Positions 1 through 7,527 of a stretch of 64,000 nucleotides of DNA are shown here, in pieces. The notes under the pieces were generated by a model. That model worked only from the letters and a program-made list of their open reading frames with translations, was not told the origin of the DNA and did no database searches. Every line of letters begins with the position of its first letter. Positions within the stretch are counted from its first letter, which is position 1. Source of the stretch: Martelella sp. HB161492 (lineage in GTDB: Bacteria > Pseudomonadota > Alphaproteobacteria > Rhizobiales > Rhizobiaceae); assembly GCF_013184775.1 (NCBI RefSeq), contig NZ_JAATVV010000009.1:1-64000 (forward strand), written 5' to 3'. Both the position numbers and the translations under genes were made by a program.

Positions 1-40
1 CAGATTGCCTGTTGGGGGCGGAATAGCCGTCCCCCCCCGT

Positions 41-156
41 CGTCATCCCCGTGCCTGTCACGGGGATCCAGTTTCATATGGCACTGAACAGAGACGGTGA
101 CCTTCGCCGCGCGGACGCGCGTCGGCTGGATGCCTGTGACAGGCACAGGCATGACG
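41..156. repeat. Pair of inverted palindromic repeat elements
   Basis: Two 31-nt copies lie in opposite orientation at 41-71 and 126-156. Each has its own 9-bp palindromic core: ATCCCCGTG/CACGGGGAT at 45-67 and ATGCCTGTG/CACAGGCAT at 130-152. The outer bases (CGTCAT and CCAG) are the same in both copies, while the stems differ by paired changes that keep them complementary. This resembles the short palindromic repeats scattered in Rhizobiales genomes. No gene is visible in 1-234. Confidence 0.7.
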
Positions 157-192
157 TTGGAGAAGGGGGCAAGCTTTGTGTCAACGGTCTTC

Positions 193-220
193 CCCCGGAT
201 CGCATGATCCGGGGCCTTTT
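193..220 (+). terminator. Rho-independent terminator-like hairpin
   Basis: A perfect 9-bp stem CCCCGGATC/GATCCGGGG (193-201 with 206-214) with a GCAT loop is followed by CCTTTT on the plus strand. It lies just past the end of the minus-strand transglutaminase gene. By orientation it fits best as the end of a plus-strand transcript entering from outside the window. Confidence 0.5.
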
Positions 221-234
221 CGTTTCTGGCTCTG

Positions 235-1059
235 TCAGCTCTGACTTTGCGACTGGCTCTGACTTTGGCTGATGACCTGCAGGTTGACTGACATCTGCCC
301 GAGACCGCCGCCAAGCGTCATGCCGACGACGGGGGCGGCATCGGTGTAATCGAGGCCGCAGGCGATCCGCACATAGCGTTCGTCCGGGCAGACCTTGTTG
401 GCGGCATCGAAGCCGACCCAGCCAAGCCCTTCCAGATAGATCTCTGCCCAGGCATGGCTTGCCGACTGGTCGGTGGTGCCTTCCATGAAGAGATAGCCGG
501 AAACATACCGTGCCGGCAGTTTCATCTGCCGCGCGCAGGCAAGAACGATATGGGCATAGTCCTGGCAGACGCCGGCTTCATGGTCCAGCGCCTCTTCTGC
601 CGTGGTCGTCGTGCTTGTCACGCCGGGCTTGAAGGTCATGCGCTCATGAAGCTTCGCCATCAGGTCATGCAGACGTGCGAGGTCGCTGTCGCCGTCCAGC
701 GATGCCACCAGCGCGCGGGTTTGCTTGCCGATTTCCGTCAGCGGCGTTTCCCTGAGGAAGAGCCACAACGGACAATCGGATGAATGCGGGCCGTAAATAC
801 CGTCGGTATCGCGCGTTTCCACGGTGCCGGTGGCAATCAGCCGCATGGATGACTGTTCGCCATCGACGGAAACGAGCCGGACCAGGTTCTCATACTGGTC
901 GCTATAGCTCACCTCGCTTTTGGCGCCCTCAATGGCAACGCTCCAGTCGATGACCGTTTGACCTGCCGAATTGACCGGCGTCAGCCTCAACCGCTGCAGT
1001 GAAAAGACGACCGGCTCCTCATAGCGGTATTCGGTCACATGGTTGATCTTCAAAAACAT
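235..1059 (-). CDS. Transglutaminase-like cysteine protease family protein
   Basis: This 274-aa protein has an N-terminal beta-sandwich region typical of bacterial transglutaminase-like proteins and a C-terminal papain-like core. The catalytic triad is visible as Cys in GVCQDYAH (about residue 164), His in SASHAWAEIY (about 203) and Asp in GFDAANK (about 218). There is no signal peptide, so it is probably cytoplasmic. The C-terminus ends in five Ser-Gln dipeptides, an unusual low-complexity tail. It is the last gene of a minus-strand operon with alpha-E and ATP-grasp genes, a trio that recurs in many bacteria and is suspected to make or process a peptide or peptide-like bond. The substrate is unknown. 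Confidence 0.9.
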   Translation of the reverse strand: MFLKINHVTEYRYEEPVVFSLQRLRLTPVNSAGQTVIDWSVAIEGAKSEVSYSDQYENLVRLVSVDGEQSSMRLIATGTVETRDTDGIYGPHSSDCPLWLFLRETPLTEIGKQTRALVASLDGDSDLARLHDLMAKLHERMTFKPGVTSTTTTAEEALDHEAGVCQDYAHIVLACARQMKLPARYVSGYLFMEGTTDQSASHAWAEIYLEGLGWVGFDAANKVCPDERYVRIACGLDYTDAAPVVGMTLGGGLGQMSVNLQVISQSQSQSQSQS

Positions 1060-1096
1060 CGTCGTTTCCCGATCCCTGTTTGTGCCTGTTGCCGCT

Positions 1097-2035
1097 TCAC
1101 TGGTAGAAACGGTAGCCGTCGCTGATCTGCTGGCTCAGCTGGTTGTTGTGGCAGACGAAATCCTCAAGAAATTCGTGCAGGCCATTATCCATGATCGTCT
1201 TGATCTTCTGGCTGCGCAGCTTGTTGCGGATCGCGTGCGCCGTGTCATGGGCGGGAAGCCTGCTGCCATAGTCATTGGCCAGATAGTCGAGATTGGTGAC
1301 GATCTTTTCGTAGCAATAGGCGAGCGATCGCGGCAACTGGACATCGAGGATCAGGAAATCGGCGATCTGGCTCGGGATATATTCGCCATTATAGACCCAG
1401 CCATAGGCCCGGTGCGCCGAGACCGAACGCAGGATCGATTCCCATTGCAGATTGTCGAGCGAAGAGCCGACATGATGCACGGATGGCAGCAGGACATAAT
1501 ATTTCACGTCGAGAATGCGGCTGGTATTGTCAGCACGTTCGATGAATGTGCCGATATGGGCAAAATTATAGATCTCGTTGCGCAGCATGGATCCATGAAA
1601 CGTGCCGCGAATGAGGGCCGTGCGGTGCTTGATCGAATCGATCACCTGCGGCAGATCGGCGGCCTTGACCTTGCCGGACAAGATCCGCGTCACCTCGATC
1701 CAGCATTCATTGGTCGCTTCCCATATTTCGCGGGTCAGGGCCGTGCGGACCAGGCGGGCATTGTTGCGTCCCGCGTCGATGCATGAGAGCACGCTTGACG
1801 GGTTGCGCCGGTCGCGCAGCAGAAAATCGACAGCGTTGTCTGCCGTCAGTTCGTCATAGGCATCCTTGAAGGTGTCGGCGACGCCTGCACTTTGCAGAAT
1901 CCCGTCCCAGTCATCCGCCCCCTTGGAGCGGGTCAGCGAGACGCGTTGACCGGCATCGATCAGGCGCGCGATATTCTCGGCCCGCTCGATGTAGCGGAAC
2001 ATCCAGAAGAGGCCGTTTGCGGTTTTTCCCAGCAT
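1097..2035 (-). CDS. Alpha-E domain-containing protein (DUF403)
   Basis: This 312-aa, mostly alpha-helical protein opens with LGKTANGLFWMFRYIERAEN, the hallmark start of the alpha-E (DUF403) family. Its length matches the family and it fills a single domain. The gene lies 3 bp after the ATP-grasp gene and 37 bp before the transglutaminase-like gene, all on the minus strand, so the three are almost certainly cotranscribed. Its biochemical role is not known. By association it is thought to act with the neighbouring circularly permuted ATP-grasp enzyme. Confidence 0.92.
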   Translation of the reverse strand: MLGKTANGLFWMFRYIERAENIARLIDAGQRVSLTRSKGADDWDGILQSAGVADTFKDAYDELTADNAVDFLLRDRRNPSSVLSCIDAGRNNARLVRTALTREIWEATNECWIEVTRILSGKVKAADLPQVIDSIKHRTALIRGTFHGSMLRNEIYNFAHIGTFIERADNTSRILDVKYYVLLPSVHHVGSSLDNLQWESILRSVSAHRAYGWVYNGEYIPSQIADFLILDVQLPRSLAYCYEKIVTNLDYLANDYGSRLPAHDTAHAIRNKLRSQKIKTIMDNGLHEFLEDFVCHNNQLSQQISDGYRFYQ

Positions 2036-2038
2036 CGA

Positions 2039-3451
2039 TCAGTCCTCCAGAACCCAGGTGTCCTTGGTGCCGCCGCCCTGGGAGGAGTTGACGACGAGCG
2101 ACCCCTCCTTGAGCGCAACACGGGTCAGTCCGCCCGGCATGATGCGGACGCGATCCGAGACAAGGACATAGGGGCGCAGATCGACATGGCGGGGGGCGAT
2201 ACCCTTCTTCACCATGATCGGAACGGTCGACAGCGACAGCGTCGGCTGGGCGATGTAGTTGGCGGGCTTTGCCTTCAGCTTGTCGGCAAATGCCTCGCGT
2301 TCCTTCTTGCTGGCGGTCGGGCCGACCAGCATGCCGTAGCCGCCGGAGCCATGCACTTCCTTGACAACCAGATCGGCCAGATTGTCGAGCACATAGGCAA
2401 GGCTCTCCGGCTCCGAACAGCGCCATGTCGGAACATTTTCCAGCATCGGCTTGGCACCTGTGTAGAATTCGACGATCTCAGGCATGTAGGAATAGATCGC
2501 CTTGTCATCGGCAATGCCGGTGCCCGGCGCATTGGCAATGGTGATGTGCCCGGCGCGGTAGACATCCATGATGCCGGGAATGCCAAGCGCGGAATCCGGG
2601 CGGAATGTCAGCGGATCGAGGAAGGCATCGTCAACACGGCGATAAAGCACGTCAATTGCCTCATAGCCGCGCGTGGTGCGCATCTTGACCTTGCCGTCGA
2701 TGACACGCAGGTCAGATCCCTCGACCAGTTCCGCACCCATCATGTCGGCAAGGAAGGAGTGTTCATAATAGGCGGAGTTGAATATGCCTGGCGTCAGCAC
2801 GCCGATGCGCGGCCGCGTGCCGGTGAAGCCAGGCGGGGCGAGCGTCGCAAGGCTCTGGCGCAGCGCCAGCGGATAGTCTTCGACGCGGCGAACCCGGTTC
2901 TGGTAAAAAAGCTCCGGGAACATCTGCATCATGGTTTCACGGTTTTCCAGCATGTAGGAGACGCCGGACGGTGTGCGGACATTGTCTTCCAGCACATAGA
3001 ACTGGTCTTCGCCGGTCCGCACGATATCCGTACCGCAGATATGCGTGTAGACCCCGCCGGGCGGTTCAAAGCCAATCATCTGCGGCAGGAAGGCGTCGTT
3101 TTCTTCGATCAACCGGCGCGGCACGCGGCCGGCCTTGATGATTTCCTGCTTGTGATAGATGTCCTGCAGAAAGGCGTTGAGTGCGATCACGCGCTGTTCG
3201 ATGCCGGCGGCAAGTCTGCGCCATTCCTTGCCGGAAATAATGCGCGGGATGATGTCAAAAGGGATCAGTTTCTCAGACGAATCCGCATGTCCGTAAACGG
3301 CGAAGGTGATGCCTGTTTTTCTGAAAATATTCTCTGCCTCGCGGGATTTCGCCAGCAGATGTTGTGGATTTTGTTGGGAATACCAGTCGTAATAATCTTT
3401 ATATGGCTCACGTGGTGCTGAGCCGTCGCCCATCATTTCATCGAAGGTCAA
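2039..3451 (-). CDS. Circularly permuted ATP-grasp type 2 family protein
   Basis: This 470-aa protein matches the circularly permuted ATP-grasp family (DUF404/DUF407). Diagnostic stretches are TFDEMMGDG at the N-terminus, FEPPGGVYTHICGTDIVR, YVLEDNVRTPSGVSYMLENR and VVKEVHGSGGYGML near the C-terminus. ATP-grasp enzymes join a carboxylate to an amine or thiol, and the substrate here is unknown. I chose the TTG at 3451, preceded by GGGGGAAG at good spacing, over the far-upstream ATG at 3952, which would add a basic low-complexity extension absent from the family. ATG codons at 3436 and 3433 are alternatives. It is the first gene of the three-gene operon. Confidence 0.88.
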   Translation of the reverse strand: MTFDEMMGDGSAPREPYKDYYDWYSQQNPQHLLAKSREAENIFRKTGITFAVYGHADSSEKLIPFDIIPRIISGKEWRRLAAGIEQRVIALNAFLQDIYHKQEIIKAGRVPRRLIEENDAFLPQMIGFEPPGGVYTHICGTDIVRTGEDQFYVLEDNVRTPSGVSYMLENRETMMQMFPELFYQNRVRRVEDYPLALRQSLATLAPPGFTGTRPRIGVLTPGIFNSAYYEHSFLADMMGAELVEGSDLRVIDGKVKMRTTRGYEAIDVLYRRVDDAFLDPLTFRPDSALGIPGIMDVYRAGHITIANAPGTGIADDKAIYSYMPEIVEFYTGAKPMLENVPTWRCSEPESLAYVLDNLADLVVKEVHGSGGYGMLVGPTASKKEREAFADKLKAKPANYIAQPTLSLSTVPIMVKKGIAPRHVDLRPYVLVSDRVRIMPGGLTRVALKEGSLVVNSSQGGGTKDTWVLED

Positions 3452-3830
3452 AGCGTTCTTCCCCCGTTTGTTATTTTTGTATAGAAATACAACATCAGCA
3501 CCAATGCAAGCACCATGCCTGATTGAAAATCGCTTTCTGTTCAAGTTTACCCAGCACCAAAGGTTCTGAAAAAAAGGCATTTTTCGAAATTCGCCAAACA
3601 ATTGGGCAAAGTGGGGTGCAGGTCGGGCGCGCGGCGAATGAACGTGGCGACCGATGGTTGAGACTTTTCGTGTTGGCTTTCGATAATTTGCAGCGCGATT
3701 GCGCCCACGCCGCCGGCGGTTGCGCCGCCTTGGCCTCTTTGCGCTTGTCTGATCTCTGATCATATCAGTTGTTGAATATGTGCTCATGTCTGCTTTATGA
3801 TCAGTATGCATGTATCTGGGAGGACTACAT
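3452..3830. promoter_or_regulatory. Divergent intergenic region with palindromes and promoter
   Basis: This 379-bp gap separates the ATP-grasp operon (minus) from the sialidase-like gene (plus). Ahead of the minus operon is a perfect inverted repeat TTGTAT-AGAA-ATACAA at 3477-3492, a candidate operator. Ahead of the plus gene are the palindrome CTGAT-CAT-ATCAG at 3756-3768 and a promoter-like pair, TTGAAT (3772-3777) and TATGAT (3796-3801), spaced 18 bp. I see no convincing gene here. A 78-codon open frame at 3523-3759 lacks a ribosome binding site. Confidence 0.45.
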
Positions 3831-5009
3831 ATGCTTTCGACATTTCGGATGACGCTGGCTGCTGCCGGCGCCGTTGTTGTTGCCGCGTCCGCGCCAGCGC
3901 TGGCGGGCGAGATGCCCTTCACCGTGAAGGACGGACTTTTCGATCTTGCCAATCAGGATACGCTCGGGCTTTCAAAGCCAGAGGGGGTTGAAACCGTAAC
4001 GGTGTTCGCGCCGGGGGATGATGACTGGCAATTCGTAAACGGCATTGTGCTCATTCCCTTCAAGGGAAAGCTCTATGCACAGTGGCAAAGTTCGAAAAAG
4101 GATGAGGATGCCACCGAAACCGTGGTGGTTTATGCGGTCAGCGATGACGGTAAAACCTGGTCGAAACCGGTGGCGCTGACGGCGCCGTGGAATGAAGGCT
4201 ATCACAGCAATGGCGGCTGGATCACTGATGGCGACACACTGGTTGCCTTCATCAACACATGGCCGGATGCGGTCAGTCCGCGCGGCGGCCACGCAGAATA
4301 TATGACCAGCACCGATGGCGAGACCTGGAGTGCGGCTCAGCCGGTGATGATGGCAGATGGAACGCCGATGCCGGGGATTTTCGAACAGGATCCGCATCGG
4401 CTACCGTCCGGCCGCATCATCAATGCCGCGCATATGCAGCCGGGTCTGACCGCCAAGCCGATCTATACCGATGATCCGCTCGGCCTGTCGGGCTGGCATA
4501 TCGGCAAAATGGATAATCTTCCCCATGAGGGAGACATCACCCGTGAGCTGGAGCCAAGCTCCTATCTGCGTGGTGACGGCGCCGTGGTGATGATTTTCCG
4601 CGATCAGGGCGATACGTTCCTGAAGCTTGCCTCCGTCAGCACCGATAACGGCGAAACCTGGAGCCTGCCGGTTGAAACCGCCATGCCGGATGCCCGCACC
4701 AAGCAGAGCGCCGGCAATCTGCCGGACGGCACGGTCTATTTCGCCGGCAGTCCGACGGGCCACAAGGGGCGTTTCCCCCTGGCGCTGGTCACATCGTCAG
4801 ACGGTACGGATTTTGATCAGGCCTATCTGCTGCGCGCGCAAAGCGACATGCAGGCCCAGCGTGGTGAGGGCAAGGCCAAGCGGCCGGGCTATCATTACAC
4901 CAAAAGCATCGTCTGGAATGACAGCCTATGCGTCAGCTACGCCACCAACAAGGAAGATGTTGACGTGACCTGCGTGCCGCTTTCGGCGATCAGCCGCAAC
5001 GGCCAGTAA
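3831..5009 (+). CDS. Secreted sialidase/BNR-repeat family protein
   Basis: This 392-aa protein starts with a clear Sec signal peptide (about residues 1-25, cleavage near ALAGE). The mature part shows several Asp-box motifs of the sialidase beta-propeller (SDDGKTWS, STDGETWS, STDNGETWS). Together these suggest a six-bladed propeller of the exo-alpha-sialidase superfamily, acting in the periplasm or outside the cell. The family covers sialidases, other glycosidases and sugar-binding proteins, so the activity cannot be fixed from sequence. The start at 3831 is preferred over the ATG at 3810 because GGGAGG at 3818-3823 is well placed and the signal peptide then begins correctly. It stands alone, with a terminator after it. 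Confidence 0.82.
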   Translation: MLSTFRMTLAAAGAVVVAASAPALAGEMPFTVKDGLFDLANQDTLGLSKPEGVETVTVFAPGDDDWQFVNGIVLIPFKGKLYAQWQSSKKDEDATETVVVYAVSDDGKTWSKPVALTAPWNEGYHSNGGWITDGDTLVAFINTWPDAVSPRGGHAEYMTSTDGETWSAAQPVMMADGTPMPGIFEQDPHRLPSGRIINAAHMQPGLTAKPIYTDDPLGLSGWHIGKMDNLPHEGDITRELEPSSYLRGDGAVVMIFRDQGDTFLKLASVSTDNGETWSLPVETAMPDARTKQSAGNLPDGTVYFAGSPTGHKGRFPLALVTSSDGTDFDQAYLLRAQSDMQAQRGEGKAKRPGYHYTKSIVWNDSLCVSYATNKEDVDVTCVPLSAISRNGQ

Positions 5010-5026
5010 AAGCGAAAGATGCAAGC

Positions 5027-5062
5027 AAAAGGCCCGCCGGCAGATATGCCAGCGGGCCTTTT
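5027..5062. terminator. Bidirectional rho-independent terminator
   Basis: A 15-bp stem with one mismatch runs from AAAAGGCCCGCCGGC (5027-5041) to GCCAGCGGGCCTTTT (5048-5062). It gives a U-run on both strands. It sits between the convergent sialidase-like and helicase genes and probably ends both. Confidence 0.85.
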
Positions 5063-5082
5063 CATTCATTGATCAATCCGCT

Positions 5083-6495
5083 TCAGGCCGAATGGCGGGC
5101 CTGACGGCCATTGCCGGAAAAGCGGCGCTTCTGGCCCTGACCGGGCTTGCGCGGCCGCTCGCTGCGGTTTTCGTTGCGACGGCCAGCGGCGTGATGCTCG
5201 CCGCCATTGCCGCGTTCGCCATTGTTGCGCTCTCCATGGCTGCGCTCGGAATGGCTGCGTTCGCCATTATTGCGCTCGCCGGCAAAGCGGGAAGGCTTGC
5301 GCGGGCCACGGCCATTGCCGCCGCCGCCGCGGCGCTTCTGCTGCACCGGACGATCTGCGCCGGCATGCGGCTCGCCGCTGGCAACGGCAATCTCGACACC
5401 GGTCAGCTTCTGGATGTCGCGCAGCAGACGGGCTTCGTCAGGGGCGCAGAAGGCGACTGCGATACCGGCCTTGCCGGCGCGTGCGGTCCGGCCGATGCGG
5501 TGAACATAGGCGTCCGGCACTTCCGGCAGGTCATAGTTATAGACATGGGTCACGCCGGGCACATCAATGCCGCGGGCGGCAACATCGGTTGCGACGAGCA
5601 CGTTGACATCACCCTCGCGGAAGGCCTTCAAGGCGCGTTCGCGCTGCCCCTGGCTCTTGTTGCCATGGATCGAGGCCGTGGCGAAGCCGCGCGAATCGAG
5701 GAATTTCATCAGCTTTTCGGCACCATGCTTGGTGCGCAGGAACACGATGGCGCGGCCATCGGGATGTTCCGACAGTGCGGTCTTCAGCACTTCGGTCTTT
5801 TCGGCCTTGCCGGCGACGAAATGGACATACTGATCGACACGGTCAGCCGTCTTGCCGGGCGGGGTTACCTCGACGCGGGCGGGCGACGACAGGAAGCGGC
5901 TGGCGAGGTCCGAAATCGATTTCGGCATGGTGGCCGAAAACAGCAAGGTCTGGCGCTGATCGGGGACCAGACTGGCGATCTTCTTCAGATCGTGAATAAA
6001 GCCGAGGTCCAGCATCTGGTCGGCTTCGTCGAGCACGAGATGTTCGACGGTGTCGAGGCGCACGGCGCGGCGGTCGATAAGGTCAAGCAGACGGCCGGGC
6101 GTGGCGACCAGGATATCGGTGCCGCGCTGCAGCTGGAAGGACTGGCGGTTGATCGAGGCACCGCCAACGACCAGCGTGACCTTCAGCGGTGTCTTGCGGG
6201 CAAAAAGCTTCAGATTTTCAGCGATCTGGTTCACCAGTTCGCGGGTCGGGGCGAGAATCAGTGCCCGCACGGTCGTGGGCGCAGGCTTGTGCCCGCCACG
6301 CAGCAGCATGTCGATCAGCGGCAGGCCGAAAGCGGCCGTCTTGCCGGTGCCGGTCTGCGCCAGGCCCATAAGGTCGCGGCCTTCGAGAACGAGGGGAATG
6401 GCCTTTTCCTGGATCGGGGTCGGCTTTTCGTAACCTTCGTTAGCGATACGGTCGGAAAGCTTGGCGGAGAGGCCGAGCTCGGAGAAATTTGTCAA
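5083..6495 (-). CDS. DEAD-box ATP-dependent RNA helicase (RhlE-like)
   Basis: This 470-aa protein carries the full DEAD-box motif set in order: Q motif (PTPIQ), I (AQTGTGKT), Ia (PTRELVNQ), Ib (TPGRLLD), II (DEAD), III (SAT), V (ATDVAARGID) and VI (HRIGRTARAG). It should unwind RNA duplexes in ribosome assembly or mRNA turnover. The C-terminal 90 residues are basic and disordered, with an imperfect repeat of the type NGERSHSERSHGERNNGER followed by an Arg/Lys-rich tail, as in RNA-binding tails of RhlE/RhlB/SrmB-type helicases. I chose TTG at 6495 (TNFSELGLSAKL), the family's normal N-terminus. The next upstream start, at 6717, adds 74 residues without similarity. Confidence 0.9.
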   Translation of the reverse strand: MTNFSELGLSAKLSDRIANEGYEKPTPIQEKAIPLVLEGRDLMGLAQTGTGKTAAFGLPLIDMLLRGGHKPAPTTVRALILAPTRELVNQIAENLKLFARKTPLKVTLVVGGASINRQSFQLQRGTDILVATPGRLLDLIDRRAVRLDTVEHLVLDEADQMLDLGFIHDLKKIASLVPDQRQTLLFSATMPKSISDLASRFLSSPARVEVTPPGKTADRVDQYVHFVAGKAEKTEVLKTALSEHPDGRAIVFLRTKHGAEKLMKFLDSRGFATASIHGNKSQGQRERALKAFREGDVNVLVATDVAARGIDVPGVTHVYNYDLPEVPDAYVHRIGRTARAGKAGIAVAFCAPDEARLLRDIQKLTGVEIAVASGEPHAGADRPVQQKRRGGGGNGRGPRKPSRFAGERNNGERSHSERSHGERNNGERGNGGEHHAAGRRNENRSERPRKPGQGQKRRFSGNGRQARHSA

Positions 6496-6774
6496 AACAA
6501 AGCGCCTTTCAAGGCAAAACCAATCGACCCGGACGAGGTCGTCAGACCTTCCGGTATCGTCTGGTTTCAAGAACCCCGCGTGAAGTGGGAACTTGTCGGG
6601 TGAAAACGGCTTTCCCGCGCGCCGGAAGACCGGCCTTACGTCAGTTGCGCTTGTCCCAGACCTGCCGGCGATTCCGATGAAGGAAAATTCTGTCCGGCCG
6701 GCATGCTCACGCGGCATGCGGAAAAGGAGGAAAGCTGCGGCCTAGATGCGTGTGAACCTTCAAAATGTCAAGTT
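6496..6774 (-). other. Intergenic region upstream of the helicase gene
   Basis: About 280 bp separate the end of mnmD from the helicase start, both on the minus strand. I see no supported gene. A long 5' leader is common for cold-inducible DEAD-box helicase genes, but nothing here proves such control. Confidence 0.3.
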
Positions 6775-7527
6775 TTATTTCGGCATGGTTGCATTGCATC
6801 GCCGCCCCGCCAGCATCTCGCGCTTGCCGGCAAAGCCCGCTCGGCGTTCGACATTGAACCCTGCAGCAGCGAGATTGCGCCGGACGAAGCCGGCGGCGGT
6901 ATAGGTGCCGAAGGTTCCGCCATCAGCGGTCAGGCGGAAGACGTGCTGCAGCAGTTCGCGTGACCACATTTCGGGATTTTTCGACGGCGCGAAGCCATCG
7001 AGAAACCAGGCGTCAAAGGTCTGATCAAGCCGGGACAGGCATTCCAGCGCATCACCGCAGTGAAGGGTGAGGCTGGTCTGGCCATCGACAGGCAGCGAGA
7101 ACGTTCCGGACGGTTGCTTCGGCCAGAGCGAGACAAGCGTCGCACGCTCGCCGTCGATTTCGGGCCAGCGGCGAAGTGCCCGGTCAATCGCGTCAGCATT
7201 GATCGGGAAGCGCTCGAAGGAGCTGAAATCAAGCCGGGCGCCGGGCGGGCGGCAGCGCTTCCACTGCCGGAAGGTTTCGCAGAAATTCAGCCCGGTGCCG
7301 AAACCGAGTTCGCCGATGCTGATCGTGCCAGCGGCGGCAAACCGGTCCGGCAGGGCATTGGCATTGATGAAGACATGACCGCATTCGGCGCGGCCGTCAT
7401 GGGTCGAAAAAAAATGATCGCCAAAACCCTTGGAAAACGGCAGTCCATCCTCATCCCAGGACAGGGAGAGAATGTCACCATCGGTTTTTCTTGCATCGCT
7501 CGCTTGTTTGTGGTCCGCATCGCTCAT
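6775..7527 (-). CDS. mnmD: tRNA 5-methylaminomethyl-2-thiouridine methyltransferase MnmD
   Basis: This 250-aa Rossmann-fold methyltransferase has the SAM-binding signature IGELGFGTGLNF (about residues 71-82) and the family motif WFLDGFAPSKNPEMW (about 170-184), both diagnostic of the MnmD domain (DUF752). It would methylate nm5s2U34 to mnm5s2U34 in tRNA wobble positions, using SAM. In Escherichia coli this domain is the N-terminal half of the bifunctional MnmC. Here it is a free-standing protein whose start codon overlaps that of a divergent FAD oxidoreductase gene, which looks like the other half. Confidence 0.9.
   Translation of the reverse strand: MSDADHKQASDARKTDGDILSLSWDEDGLPFSKGFGDHFFSTHDGRAECGHVFINANALPDRFAAAGTISIGELGFGTGLNFCETFRQWKRCRPPGARLDFSSFERFPINADAIDRALRRWPEIDGERATLVSLWPKQPSGTFSLPVDGQTSLTLHCGDALECLSRLDQTFDAWFLDGFAPSKNPEMWSRELLQHVFRLTADGGTFGTYTAAGFVRRNLAAAGFNVERRAGFAGKREMLAGRRCNATMPK

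Noticed and set aside
51-272. A 73-codon frame over the repeats at the window start
   Set aside because: It is composed of the palindromic repeats and a terminator-like hairpin, with no ribosome box.
1892-3421. A 509-codon plus-strand frame opposite the ATP-grasp gene
   Set aside because: It is the antisense shadow of well-supported genes and has no start context.
5092-6603. A 503-codon open frame on the plus strand opposite the helicase gene
   Set aside because: It mirrors the high-GC codon pattern of the helicase, has no ribosome box and no recognisable domain.
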